Below are positions 52,668 through 61,023 of a stretch of 64,000 nucleotides of DNA, piece by piece; positions within the stretch are counted from its first letter, which is position 1; the number at the start of each line of letters is the position of its first letter. The DNA is from DASVFB01 sp963815965 (lineage in GTDB: Bacteria > Actinomycetota > Thermoleophilia > Gaiellales > Gaiellaceae). Under the pieces are notes generated by a model. It saw nothing but the letters and a program-made list of their open reading frames with translations. It was not told the origin of the DNA and did no database searches. The position numbers and the translations under genes were made by a program. The stretch is from assembly GCA_963815965.1 (NCBI GenBank), contig CAWFIT010000012.1:1-64000 (forward strand), given 5' to 3'.

Positions 52668-53507
52668 ATGCTCGGCTCTCTGAACATCGTCTGGGCGATC
52701 CTCATCATCTTGGCTACGACTTCGGTCGCGGTCACGACGATGCTGCTCGTGCGCCGGCGGGCGCCTGAAGGCGGCTACTTCGAGGACGGCGATCGCGCGG
52801 CCGGCGTCTTCGGCGTGCTGGCAACCGGCTTCTCGGTGTTGCTCGGATTCATTATCTTCCTCGCCTTCGAGAGCTACGACCAATCGCGCAGCGGCGCCGA
52901 GCAGGAGGCTCTCGTCCTCGTGCAGCAGGTCGAGAATGCGCAGTTCTTCCCCCGGCCCGTCGCCGGTGAGCTCACCGGCGAGCTCGTGTGCTACGGGCGA
53001 TCGGTCGTCAACGGCGAGTGGGCTCGAATGCAAGCCGGCACACAGGGAAACGCAATCAACCCGTGGAGCGTGAGGATGTTTCGCACGCTGCAGACTGTGC
53101 AGCCGCGGACGGCGACCCAGCAATCTGCCTACGACAAGTGGCTCGATCAGACGTCGTCACGGGAGGAGGCGCGTCGCGATCGCATCCACGGCGCCGCCGG
53201 CGTAATCCCCGCCACGCTCTGGATCGCGCTGTTCTTCATTTCCGCAGTCGTCTTCATCTTCATGCTGTTCTTCGCCGACCGCGGCGAGCGCCCCGTGGTG
53301 CAAGGCATGTTGATCGGCTCGGTCGTCTCCGTCTTGACCGTATTGCTGCTCCTGCTCAACGGGCTCGACAATCCATTCCACTCAGGCGTCGGCGGGCTCA
53401 AACCGGTCGCGATGAACCGTTCGCTAGAGATGATCGACGAGGCTCTCGGCACGGTCGGCGTCCAGGTGCATGTCCCGTGCGACGCGCTCGGGAGGCCCGC
53501 GGGGTGA
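52668..53507 (+). CDS. DUF4239/bestrophin-like-domain membrane protein
   Basis: A 279-residue membrane protein resembling DUF4239. It has a TM at about residues 5-27, a second near 45-67 (GVFGVLATGFSVLLGFIIFL), a long soluble helical middle with AFESYDQSRSGAEQEALVLV, and two C-terminal TMs (ATLWIALFFISAVVFIFMLF, VVSVLTVLLLLLNGLDNPF). Possible channel-like function is inferred only from distant bestrophin likeness. It is first of three genes linked by 4-nt overlaps. A degraded relative may lie at 4679-5013. Confidence 0.75.
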   Translation: MLGSLNIVWAILIILATTSVAVTTMLLVRRRAPEGGYFEDGDRAAGVFGVLATGFSVLLGFIIFLAFESYDQSRSGAEQEALVLVQQVENAQFFPRPVAGELTGELVCYGRSVVNGEWARMQAGTQGNAINPWSVRMFRTLQTVQPRTATQQSAYDKWLDQTSSREEARRDRIHGAAGVIPATLWIALFFISAVVFIFMLFFADRGERPVVQGMLIGSVVSVLTVLLLLLNGLDNPFHSGVGGLKPVAMNRSLEMIDEALGTVGVQVHVPCDALGRPAG

Positions 53508-54139
53508 CGGAACCCCATGCGGGTCACAACTGGGTCGAACTCGTCGCGACTGTGCTCCTCGCCCTCGCGACCGTCGCAACGGCGTGGAGCGGTTATCAAT
53601 CGACGAGGTGGAACGGCGAGCAGGTGAAGGCGGGCAGTCGTGCGAACGCGCTGCGTATCGCGTCGACCAAGGCGGCCGGCCTTGCAAACACCCAGACAGA
53701 AATCGACGTCGCGACCTTCACACAGTGGGTCAACGCCTATGCGCAGCAGCAGCATCAGCTGACTGACTTCTACTTCAAGCGCTTCCGCAAGGAGTTCAAG
53801 CCCGCAGTCAATGCGTGGATCGCCACCACGCCGCTCAAGAACCCGAAAGCGCCGCTGACGCCGTTCGCCATGCCGCAATACCAGCTCGCGGCGCAGGCCG
53901 AGGCCGAGCGGCTTGACGCGCAAGCGGAGCTCTTCGCCGCCCAGGTGCGTCGAGACGTCCAGCGCGCTTCGAACTACGTACTGGGCGTCGTGCTCTTCGC
54001 GTCGTCGTTGTTCTTCGCGGGCATGAGCGTGAAGTTGAAGTCACCGAACTTGCGTATCGCGATGCTGTCAATCGGCTGCGTGCTCTTCCTTGCCACTGCC
54101 GTCTGGATTGCGACCTCGCCGGTCAGCGTCACGGTATGA
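53504..54139 (+). CDS. Membrane protein with two C-terminal TMs (DUF4337-like)
   Basis: A 211-residue protein. It has one N-terminal TM (WVELVATVLLALATVATAWS), the conserved-looking GYQSTRWNGEQ, a long charged helical stretch, and two TM helices near the C-terminus. The layout resembles DUF4337-type proteins; the function is unknown. GTG 53504 overlaps the previous stop (GTGA) and its own stop overlaps the next start (ATGA), so the three genes are translationally coupled and may form one membrane complex. Confidence 0.75.
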   Translation: MTEPHAGHNWVELVATVLLALATVATAWSGYQSTRWNGEQVKAGSRANALRIASTKAAGLANTQTEIDVATFTQWVNAYAQQQHQLTDFYFKRFRKEFKPAVNAWIATTPLKNPKAPLTPFAMPQYQLAAQAEAERLDAQAELFAAQVRRDVQRASNYVLGVVLFASSLFFAGMSVKLKSPNLRIAMLSIGCVLFLATAVWIATSPVSVTV

Positions 54140-54630
54140 GCAGTGTCGGTCGCTACGCGTTGGGGGAGCGGCTCGGCGGTTTCATCTACGGCACCATCGT
54201 CGTCCTTGCGGTACTCGTCGCCGGGGCCAAGGCTTATCCGCACGACGCCGGCAAGATCGCCGCGCTGATCGTAATCACCTGTGTCGTCTTCTGGCTCGCA
54301 CACGTGTATTCGCACGCGGTCGCGCTGGTCGTCGCGCGCGAGCAACATCTCGCGCTCGCGGAGCTTGGGCACATCGCGCGCCGAGAGGGCTCGCTCGTCG
54401 AGGCCGCGGTTCCGCCGGTCGCCGCGCTGCTGCTCGGAGCCGTCGGGCTGATCTCGACGCGTGCTGCCGTGTGGGCAGCTTTCGTACTCGGCCTGGCCGT
54501 GCTCGCCGTGCAGGGAGTTGTCTTCGCGCGCGTCGAGCGCCTCGGGTTGCTCGGGACGGCTTCGGTCGTCACTATCAACGTCGGCCTCGGTGTCGTACTC
54601 GTCGCCTTGAAGCTGCTCGTCGCACACTGA
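54136..54630 (+). CDS. Small multi-TM membrane protein
   Basis: A 164-residue protein with four or five TM segments (FIYGTIVVLAVLVAGA, IAALIVITCVVFWLAHVYSH, VPPVAALLLGAVGLIS and two more). The motif WLAHVYSHAVAL contains His residues within TM2. I recognise no characterised family. It is last of the three-gene coupled operon. The downstream gene begins 18 nt later and may be read from the same transcript. Confidence 0.72.
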   Translation: MSSVGRYALGERLGGFIYGTIVVLAVLVAGAKAYPHDAGKIAALIVITCVVFWLAHVYSHAVALVVAREQHLALAELGHIARREGSLVEAAVPPVAALLLGAVGLISTRAAVWAAFVLGLAVLAVQGVVFARVERLGLLGTASVVTINVGLGVVLVALKLLVAH

Positions 54631-54648
54631 CGTCTATAGCCTGCCTCG

Positions 54649-55863
54649 ATGCCGATCGCGGTTTCCGAACCCTCGATCAAAGAGCACGCACGGGCGCTCC
54701 TCGACGCCTCGCAGGTCGCGCGCGGAGACCTTGCACTCGCATTCTCCGAAAGCAGCGCGTTGTCGGCGGAGGTGCTCGTCGAGGGGGCGAGCTTCTACCC
54801 GCCAATGCTCGACGACATTCGAGGTGCGTCGTCCTCGGTGCACATCAACCAGTTCGGCTTCCGCCCGGGTCTCGTTGGAGACGAGTTCGCGGAGACGCTC
54901 GTGACGAAGGCTGCGGAAGGCGTCCCCGTCCGGCTCGTCGTGGACCGGAACGGCTCGGACCCCGAACGGTCCACACGCGAGTTCTATGACCGTCTCGTTG
55001 CGGCAGGCATCCAGGTTTGCTCGACACGCGCGACGCGGTTGCGCGCGCCCGTAGCACCGCTCGGAACTGATGCGCCCCTGAGCTGGAACCTGGGCGGGCT
55101 CGGTCACATCGACCATCGCAAGGTCGTCGTCGTCGACGGCCGGATCGGCTGGGTCGGCGGTGCGGGAATCGAGGACCACTTCCAGGACGGTCGCTTCCAC
55201 GACTTGTTCCTGCGCGTCACGGGCCCTGTCGTCGCCCAGCTCCAGCTCGTCTTTCTCGCCAGCCTTCGCTGGCTCGGAGGAACCGTTCCGGCCGCCGAGC
55301 TGGACGAGCTTTTTCCAGCGCTAGAAGGAGGCGCGGTTCCCGCTCGAGTGCTGCACAACGCTCCCGGGAGGTATCGGCCGATCACCGATGCGATCGCGCG
55401 CCTGCTCGAAAGCGCGACCGAGACACTCGACGTCGTCAACCCCTACGTCACCGACCGCGGGATGATCAAGCGGATCGAGCATGCCGCCCGCCGCGGAGTT
55501 CGTGTCCGGCTGTTCGTCCCCGCGAACGCGAACAACTGGGCTTGCGCCGCTGCGCAGCAGTTCCACCACGCGGCGTTGCTGGACGCAGGCGTTCGCATTC
55601 TCGAGTACCCGACGATGCTGCACGCGAAGGCATTCGTGCGCGACGGCGAGGAGCTGCTCGCAGGAACGTGCAATCTCGAAGCCTGGAGCTTGAAGCGCTT
55701 CTTCGAGATCGACCTCCTCGTCAGCTCGAAGGATGTCGCGTCTCAGTTCGACGAGCGGTTCAGCGTTCCGGCCGAAGAGGTCTCGGCACCGGGGCGGCGG
55801 CTAACCGGTACGAAAGAGCGGGCCAGAGCATTGGCGTTCGCAGCCCTCTCGCCTTTCCTCTGA
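54649..55863 (+). CDS. Phospholipase D-like/cardiolipin synthase family protein
   Basis: A 404-residue protein with two HKD motifs of the PLD superfamily: HIDHRKVVVVDGRIGWVGG (about residues 150-168) and MLHAKAFVRDGEELLAGTCN (about 324-343). Both H-K-D triads are complete. Bacterial members transfer phosphatidyl groups (cardiolipin synthase) or cleave phosphodiesters. No N-terminal TM is seen, unlike typical ClsA, so it fits the soluble ClsB-like group. The gene lies downstream of a membrane operon and is convergent with the lipoprotein gene. Confidence 0.9.
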   Translation: MPIAVSEPSIKEHARALLDASQVARGDLALAFSESSALSAEVLVEGASFYPPMLDDIRGASSSVHINQFGFRPGLVGDEFAETLVTKAAEGVPVRLVVDRNGSDPERSTREFYDRLVAAGIQVCSTRATRLRAPVAPLGTDAPLSWNLGGLGHIDHRKVVVVDGRIGWVGGAGIEDHFQDGRFHDLFLRVTGPVVAQLQLVFLASLRWLGGTVPAAELDELFPALEGGAVPARVLHNAPGRYRPITDAIARLLESATETLDVVNPYVTDRGMIKRIEHAARRGVRVRLFVPANANNWACAAAQQFHHAALLDAGVRILEYPTMLHAKAFVRDGEELLAGTCNLEAWSLKRFFEIDLLVSSKDVASQFDERFSVPAEEVSAPGRRLTGTKERARALAFAALSPFL

Positions 55864-55868
55864 AAGCG

Positions 55869-56405
55869 TCAGGCCGCACTGGCGGAAGACCGCCGTCGTC
55901 GTATCCACCAGACGATGCCGCCGGACAGCACCGCCACGGCGAGGATCCCGAACGCGACCCATCCCCAGTCGGTACTGCTCTCCGATGCCGCGTTGTTCGA
56001 CGCGGCGGCTGCTCCGGCCGCAGCCGCAGCCGCAGGATTCACTCCCGTGGTCGTCGTCGTCGACGTGGATGAGACGGTCGTCGAGGGCGGTGCTTCAACG
56101 GTCACAGTCTGGGTTTCTCTCTGGGTCTCGGTCCTCGTCACGGTGACCGCCCTTGTCGTGGTGTTCGCAACAGTCTCGGTGACCGTGGCCGGCGGCGCGG
56201 CGGGTCGCGTCGTCGTGTCTATCGGCGTCGTCGTTTGCGTCGTCTCGGTGGCTACCGTCGGAGTCGTCAGCGTCGGTGTCGTGCGCGTCACCGTCGGGCG
56301 GGTCGCCGTGACCCCGGTTGTGACCGCGATGCCTTCGCCGCCGCCGCATCCAGCCGCCATGACGACGACGAGCCCCGCGGCGCACCCGGCGATTACTGTT
56401 CGCAT
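55869..56405 (-). CDS. Thr-rich lipoprotein with C-terminal membrane anchor
   Basis: About 178 residues. A lipoprotein signal (MRTVIAGCAAGLVVVMAAGC, lipobox AAGC) is followed by a Gly-rich start and a ~100-residue Thr/Val/Pro stalk. Then come an Ala/Asn-rich linker, one TM helix (WVAFGILAVAVLSGGIVWWI) and a basic tail RRRRSS. Two anchors, an N-terminal lipid and a C-terminal TM, on one low-complexity stalk is unusual. ATG 56405 is chosen because it gives a normal signal length; ATG 56420 is possible. Function is unknown; the layout suggests a cell-envelope spacer or adhesin. Confidence 0.72.
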   Translation of the reverse strand: MRTVIAGCAAGLVVVMAAGCGGGEGIAVTTGVTATRPTVTRTTPTLTTPTVATETTQTTTPIDTTTRPAAPPATVTETVANTTTRAVTVTRTETQRETQTVTVEAPPSTTVSSTSTTTTTGVNPAAAAAAGAAAASNNAASESSTDWGWVAFGILAVAVLSGGIVWWIRRRRSSASAA

Positions 56406-56495
56406 CACCGCCCGATCCATAGACGCCGGTACGGCGGTCCATCGTACGGAACGGGTGAACTCGGTTGGTCTGCGCAACGGAAAGCGAGGTCGCGA

Positions 56496-57034
56496 ATGGT
56501 TGATGAAGCACGGCTCGTCGAGACAGAGAACGGCCTGGTGCCCGAGGGTGACGGCTGGTTCGTCGTCAACGCGCGCGAGGCGCGCTGGTGGTATCACGAC
56601 ACGTTCGGCTCCGCGGTCGTCTTCGAGGGGGACACCGGCTTCTCTCAGTTCGGGATCAACATCGCAAGTCCTCCAGCCGGGCGAACCGAACTGCATGTAC
56701 CACGGCGAGAACGCCCAGGAAGACTTCCTCGTGCTCTCGGGCGAATGCCTCTTGCTCATCGAAGGTGAGGAGCGGCCGCTCAAGCAGTGGGACTTCGTCC
56801 ACTCTCCTCCCTGGACCGAGCACGTCTTCGTTGGCGCCGGCAACGGCCCGTGCGTCGATCTTGATGGTGGGCAGGCGGCCTGAGAACGAGGAGCTGCTGT
56901 ACCCGGTCTCGGAGGTCGCACGGAAGCACAGCGCCGGCGTGGACAAGGAGACCTCGTCGGGTCGCGAGGCTTACGCCCCGTTCTCGAAGTCGAAGGAAGG
57001 TCGCTACACGGAGGGGAGTCTGCCGAACCTCTAG
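56496..57034 (+). pseudogene. Cupin domain protein, two frameshifts
   Basis: A cupin-fold protein of about 178 residues. From ATG 56496 it reads MVDEARLVETENGLVPEGDG then WFVVNAREARWW. After a +1 shift near 56664 it continues QVLQPGEPNCMYHGENAQED, FLVLSGECLLLIEGEERPL and WDFVHSPPWTEHVFVG. After a +1 shift near 56857 it ends VGRRPENEELLYPVSEVARK ... GSLPNL. The metal-binding pattern (MYHGENAQEDFLVL with His/Glu, and PPWTEHVF) is present. GAGGT precedes the start. It is convergent with the GlsB-like gene, overlapping by 4 nt. Confidence 0.78.
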
Positions 57035-57366
57035 TACGCCGAGCTTCCACGGTCGCGCTCGGCGGACGCGAAGATCGTGATGCCGATCGCGGCGAGGGCG
57101 ACCGCGACGAGGAACTGGATCAGCCAGCCGGCGTTGAAGATGTCCGCGAGGATCCCTCCGAGCAGGCTCGCCGCGATTCCGACGAACGCCGTCGCGAGCA
57201 GACTGATCTGCTGCTGGCCCGGAAGCACGAGTCGCCCCAGCGCGCCGATGATCAGGCCGGTGAGTACGAGCCACAGGAGCTCGAACACGAGCCCGACAAG
57301 CGCCCCCGCCAGCAGCAAGGCGAGAACGATCGCGATCAAGATGACGACGATGCCCACGTTCGGCAC
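57031..57366 (-). CDS. GlsB/YeaQ/YmgE-like membrane protein
   Basis: A 111-residue membrane protein with four hydrophobic segments: an N-terminal pair (VVILIAIVLALLLAGALVGL, FELLWLVLTGLIIGALGRLV) and the Gly-rich LLATAFVGIAASLLGGILAD typical of the transglycosylase-associated (GlsB/YeaQ) stress family. A last TM and a short polar tail follow. The start is GTG 57366. The family has been linked to general stress but has no known enzyme activity. Confidence 0.82.
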   Translation of the reverse strand: MPNVGIVVILIAIVLALLLAGALVGLVFELLWLVLTGLIIGALGRLVLPGQQQISLLATAFVGIAASLLGGILADIFNAGWLIQFLVAVALAAIGITIFASAERDRGSSAY

Positions 57367-57384
57367 GCTAAACGAAGCGAAGCG

Positions 57385-57811
57385 TCACGTGGAGCTTCGG
57401 TCGATGTAGTAGCCGACGCGGCCTTCGAGCAGAGCGCGGACGCCGCCTGGATACCACGGCATCAGCGCATCCGCCTCATCTAGCGAGATCCAACGGCACG
57501 CCACGACTGCCTCGCCCGCCTGCGGGCGTGGGTCCCCATCGGCGCGAGCGCGGAAAACGGCGAACAGGTCGTGCGTCCCGTGTATCCACTCGCCCAGGGC
57601 GAGCAGCTCGCCGATCTCGACGTCGAGTCCTGTCTCCTCGCGGGCTTCACGTGCTGCCGCCTCGACCAGGGTTTCTCCCGCTTCGCGGCCGCCGCCGGGT
57701 AGGCCCCAACGATCGATGTTGCTGTCCGGGATCAGGGTGTGGACGATCAGCACCTTCCCGTCAGCGTTCGATCAGCACCTGCGCGACGTCGATCCGTTGC
57801 CGCGTTTCCAC
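57385..57811 (-). pseudogene. NUDIX hydrolase, one frameshift
   Basis: A NUDIX (MutT-like) nucleoside-diphosphate-X hydrolase. The N-terminal strand reads VETRQRIDVAQVLIER from GTG 57811. The remainder, DGKVLIVHTLIPDSN onward, reads in the +1 frame and contains a complete NUDIX box (GGGREAGETLVEAAARE followed by AREETGLDVEIGE) with all catalytic Glu residues. The 0-frame ends in TGA exactly at the junction (CGC TGA C), which resembles a programmed +1 site, though a surplus base is simpler. If started at GTG 57753 a shorter 122-residue protein results. Confidence 0.8.
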
Positions 57812-57869
57812 AACCTGACAATGCCATCTAGGCTACGAGCCCACTAGGGCGAGCAAGGGAGGGCAACAA

Positions 57870-58760
57870 ATGAGTGCAACACGTGAGAAGGGACCGCGTC
57901 TTTCCGACGACGATGTGGCGGAGCTCCTCGCGTTGATCAAGGACTCCGACACGGTCGAGCTGAAGCTCACCGTCCCTGAGTCCGACCACCGCTCGACCGT
58001 CATGGCGCTGGACATGGATCCCTTGGAAGCGCAGATCCGCCAGGTGTTCTTCTTGGACACGCCGGACCTGGCGCTGAACGCGAAAGGCGTCGTGGTTCGC
58101 GCCCGACGCGTACAGAAGAAAGGTGACGACTCGGTGGTGAAGCTCCGCCCGGCCGTCCGTTCCAAGCTCCCCGGCCGTGTGCGGAGTGTTCCTGGTTTCG
58201 GAGTCGAGGTGGACGCGATGCCCGGAGGGTTCGTCTGCTCGGCATCGATGAAGGGGACGCCGGCGAAGAGCGTTCGAGAGGCAGTCGCAGGCAGGGGGCC
58301 GCTCAGCGGCCTGTTCTCCAAGGCGCAACGGGCCTTCTACGCGGAGCACGCCCCGGAGGGCCTCGCGCTCGACGATCTGTCGGTTCTCGGCCCGATCTTC
58401 GTGCTCAAGCTGAGGTTCGTGCCGAAGGAGTACGGCCGCAAGCTCGTCGCCGAGATGTGGCTGTATCCGGACAACTCGCGGATTCTCGAGCTCTCGACCA
58501 AATGTGCCCCGTCGGAGGCGTTCGAAGTCGCCGCGGAGACAAGGGCCTTTCTGAACACGCGCGGTGTCGACCTCGGAGGCGAGCAGGAGACGAAGACACG
58601 AAAAGCGCTCGAGTTCTTCTCGGCGCAGTTGAGCCGCATCGGCGGTCTGACGGACGCAGGGTTCACCGCGGCAGCGAAGAATAGAGGCAGGGAAAGGAGG
58701 CAGGAATGTCAACAAGGAACAGCAGCTGGACGGGTTGGATCGCCTTCGCGGGCATCCTGA
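57870..58760 (+). CDS. CYTH-like (adenylate cyclase/thiamine triphosphatase fold) protein
   Basis: A 296-residue protein with CYTH-like features. The N-terminal TVELKLTVPE strand is a partial EXEXK-type motif. FFLDTPDLALNAKGVVVRAR and DDSVVKLRPAV resemble the tunnel strands that bind triphosphate. The family is the longer CYTH-like group seen in actinobacteria; the substrate is unknown. AAGGGAGG precedes the ATG. The last ~18 codons overlap the next gene, so the basic tail may be read-through sequence. It is a second triphosphate-tunnel protein besides CYTH-CHAD at 14357. Confidence 0.8.
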   Translation: MSATREKGPRLSDDDVAELLALIKDSDTVELKLTVPESDHRSTVMALDMDPLEAQIRQVFFLDTPDLALNAKGVVVRARRVQKKGDDSVVKLRPAVRSKLPGRVRSVPGFGVEVDAMPGGFVCSASMKGTPAKSVREAVAGRGPLSGLFSKAQRAFYAEHAPEGLALDDLSVLGPIFVLKLRFVPKEYGRKLVAEMWLYPDNSRILELSTKCAPSEAFEVAAETRAFLNTRGVDLGGEQETKTRKALEFFSAQLSRIGGLTDAGFTAAAKNRGRERRQECQQGTAAGRVGSPSRAS

Positions 58761-59110
58761 TGGTCCTCATCGGCGGGATCGACGTTTTCCAGGGCCTGAT
58801 CGCGATCATCCGCGATAACTACTACGCCATAACCCCGAACCAGATCATCGTCTTCAACCTCACGACGTGGGGCTGGATCACGTTGCTCGTGGGGATCGTC
58901 GTCTGCCTGGCCGGCTTCGGGCTTCTCTCAGGAGCGACTTGGGCACGCTGGTTCACGATCGTTGTGGCGTGCCTCAGCCTGATCAGCCAACTCGGCTTCG
59001 TCGGTAACTCCGCGTACCCTTTGTGGGCGCTCACCGGAATCACGCTGACGCTCGTCGTGCTCTACGCCCTGATCGTGCGTTGGAGCGACAGCCCAGCGAT
59101 GGAGGCCTAG
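58706..59110 (+). CDS. Small four-TM membrane protein, DUF7144-like
   Basis: A 134-residue membrane protein starting MSTRNSSWTGWIAFAGILMV, with four TM segments (FQGLIAIIRDNYYAI loop, WGWITLLVGIVVCLAGFGLL, WFTIVVACLSLISQLGF, LTLVVLYALIVRW). A strong AAAGGAGG site precedes ATG 58706 inside the end of the CYTH-like gene, a 55-nt overlap. It is paralogous in layout to the protein at 570-983. Confidence 0.82.
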   Translation: MSTRNSSWTGWIAFAGILMVLIGGIDVFQGLIAIIRDNYYAITPNQIIVFNLTTWGWITLLVGIVVCLAGFGLLSGATWARWFTIVVACLSLISQLGFVGNSAYPLWALTGITLTLVVLYALIVRWSDSPAMEA

Positions 59111-59126
59111 GCGAACCTCGGATCGA

Positions 59127-59165
59127 TTCGGCCTCTCGGGCGCATTAGCCGGCCGGGAGGCCGAA
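59127..59165 (+). terminator. Terminator after the DUF7144-like gene
   Basis: Inverted repeat TTCGGCCTCTCGG / CCGGGAGGCCGAA (one wobble pair) with a GC-rich loop, 17 nt after the stop at 59110 and followed by ttctc. Confidence 0.7.
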
Positions 59166-59193
59166 TTCTCGATGCTGTATATCTCCGCGTGAC

Positions 59194-60498
59194 ATGAGTG
59201 TCCGCGGCGCGGCCTTCCTTGGCATTGGCGCGATGGTCGGCGCCGGTATCTTCGCGCTGCTCGGCGAGGCCGGAGATGTCGCTGGGTCGGCGGTCTGGCT
59301 CTCGTTCCTGCTTGCGGGCATCGTTGCCGCGCTGCTCGGCTACAACGTCGTCAAGCTGGGCGTCCGCTATCAGTCGTCCGGCGGGCTGATCGCGTACCTG
59401 CTCCAAGGGTTCGGGAACGGGCGGCTGGTCGGGATCTCCTCCTGGCTCGGTTACTTCGCGGCGATCGTGATCGTCTGCTCGATGGTGGCGGTCGCCTTCG
59501 GAAGCTATGCGACCTCGCTCTTCATCGGTAACGACGCAGCGGCCGGCTGGGACAACGTCTTCACCTCGGCGATCATCGTCGCGATGGCCGGGATCAACCT
59601 GATCGGCGCTCGTTTCGTCGATCGCGCCCAGTCGCTGATCGTTGTTGTCCTGCTGGCCGTCTTCGCCGTCTTCATCGTCGCGACCCTCGTCAACATCGAC
59701 CCGCACCTCCTCGCGTTCAGCGGGTATCCGTCGGTCTCGGACATCATCGCGAGCGTCGCTCTCACCTTCTTCGCCTACCTCGGCTTCAGCGTCATCACGT
59801 TCGCGGTCGGAGATTTACGCGACCCTGCGCGCGAGCTACCGAAGGCGATGTACCTGGCACTCGGTGTCACCTCGGTCACGTACGTCCTGATCGCGATCGG
59901 CGTCTTCGGCACGCTCACCGTCACCGAGGTCGTCGGCTACGGCGAGACCGCGATTGCCGAGGCGGCGCGGCCGACGCTCGGCGATGCCGGCTTCACGATC
60001 ATGGCCGTCGCCGCACTGCTTGCGACGGCATCGTCGGTGAACGCGACGCTCTACGCCTCCGGGGGCCTGACGGCGATGCTCGCCGAAGTCGGACAGTTCC
60101 CACCGTTCTTCGGACGCGGCTCGCGACTTGGCCCGAAGGCCGGCTTGCTGATCACCGCTTCGATCGTGCTCGTCGTCGCCAACCTCGTTGATCTCTCCGC
60201 TATCGCTTCCGTCGGCAGCGCCTGCTCGCTCGTGATCTTCCTGCTCGTCGGCATGGCCGGCTACCGGCTGCGGTCGTCGACGGGCGCCAGCGGACCGGTC
60301 GTCCTGGTCGGGATGGCGGCGACCGCAGTCGTGCTCGTCTTCTTCGGGATCGACACGCTCCGTAACGCACCGGAGACATTCGCGGCCATCGTCGCGATCG
60401 CTGTTCTGGCGGTCGTCCTCGACGCCGTGTGGAAGCGCGTGCGCAAGGAGCCTCCGCCGTCGGCGGCGGCGGGACTCACCCCGTCGGCCGGGACGTGA
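59194..60498 (+). CDS. APC family amino acid permease
   Basis: A 434-residue permease of the APC superfamily, importing amino acids or amines by proton symport or exchange. The N-terminal GIGAMVGAGIFALLGEAG is the substrate-binding TM1 break characteristic of the family. FFAYLGFSVITFAVGDLRDP and ARELPKAMYLALG match TM6 and the following loop. About 12 TM segments are present. The N-terminus is short, with TM1 starting near residue 5. The gene stands alone and is convergent with the sulfur operon. Confidence 0.93.
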   Translation: MSVRGAAFLGIGAMVGAGIFALLGEAGDVAGSAVWLSFLLAGIVAALLGYNVVKLGVRYQSSGGLIAYLLQGFGNGRLVGISSWLGYFAAIVIVCSMVAVAFGSYATSLFIGNDAAAGWDNVFTSAIIVAMAGINLIGARFVDRAQSLIVVVLLAVFAVFIVATLVNIDPHLLAFSGYPSVSDIIASVALTFFAYLGFSVITFAVGDLRDPARELPKAMYLALGVTSVTYVLIAIGVFGTLTVTEVVGYGETAIAEAARPTLGDAGFTIMAVAALLATASSVNATLYASGGLTAMLAEVGQFPPFFGRGSRLGPKAGLLITASIVLVVANLVDLSAIASVGSACSLVIFLLVGMAGYRLRSSTGASGPVVLVGMAATAVVLVFFGIDTLRNAPETFAAIVAIAVLAVVLDAVWKRVRKEPPPSAAAGLTPSAGT

Positions 60499-60504
60499 CC
60501 GTTT

Positions 60505-61011
60505 CTACGTGAAGATGATCTGGCCGCCCGCGCCTTTCTCGTAGAACTCGCCGACGCTGATGATCTCGTCGACCTGGGGTACGAAGTCCTCCATCGTGAG
60601 GCCGAACATGTCGACGCTCGCCTTGCATGCGTAGAGGTGGACTCCGGAGTCGGCGACGAGCTCGATGAATTCGGGGATGGGCGGGACGTCGATCTCCTCC
60701 ATGTGGCGCTTCATCATCCACGTAGCAAGCGCGGAGAAGCCCGGGATCGCGCCGATCCACGTCGGCAGGTGCATACCGGGGTTGCCGACGGTGGCGACCT
60801 TGATCTTCTCGTAGCGATCCCTGCGGATCGCCTCGAGACCGAAGAAGGTGAAGAAGAGATCGGCTTCGATCCCTTCCATCCGCGCACCGTTGGCCATGAT
60901 CAGGCCGGGATAGATCCCCTCGAGCGAGCCCTTGGAGATCACGATCGCGACCTTCTCGATCGTCTCCGGCTCGGAGACGATGGTCTTCGGCTGTTCCAGT
61001 AGCTCGATCAT
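60505..61011 (-). CDS. DsrE/F/H-like sulfur-handling protein
   Basis: A 168-residue protein of the DsrE/DsrF-like (peroxide stress/YchN-fold) group. It has an N-terminal strand VAIVISKGSLEGIYPGLIMA, a Gly/Phe-rich ADLFFTFFGLEA, and the conserved single Cys in GVHLYACKASVDMFGL. That Cys carries persulfide in related proteins. AAGGAG lies just before the ATG. It is last of the operon OsmC-SQR-TusE/DsrC-DsrE, consistent with cytoplasmic sulfane-sulfur relay. Confidence 0.9.
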   Translation of the reverse strand: MIELLEQPKTIVSEPETIEKVAIVISKGSLEGIYPGLIMANGARMEGIEADLFFTFFGLEAIRRDRYEKIKVATVGNPGMHLPTWIGAIPGFSALATWMMKRHMEEIDVPPIPEFIELVADSGVHLYACKASVDMFGLTMEDFVPQVDEIISVGEFYEKGAGGQIIFT

Positions 61012-61023
61012 GGTCGCTCCTTC

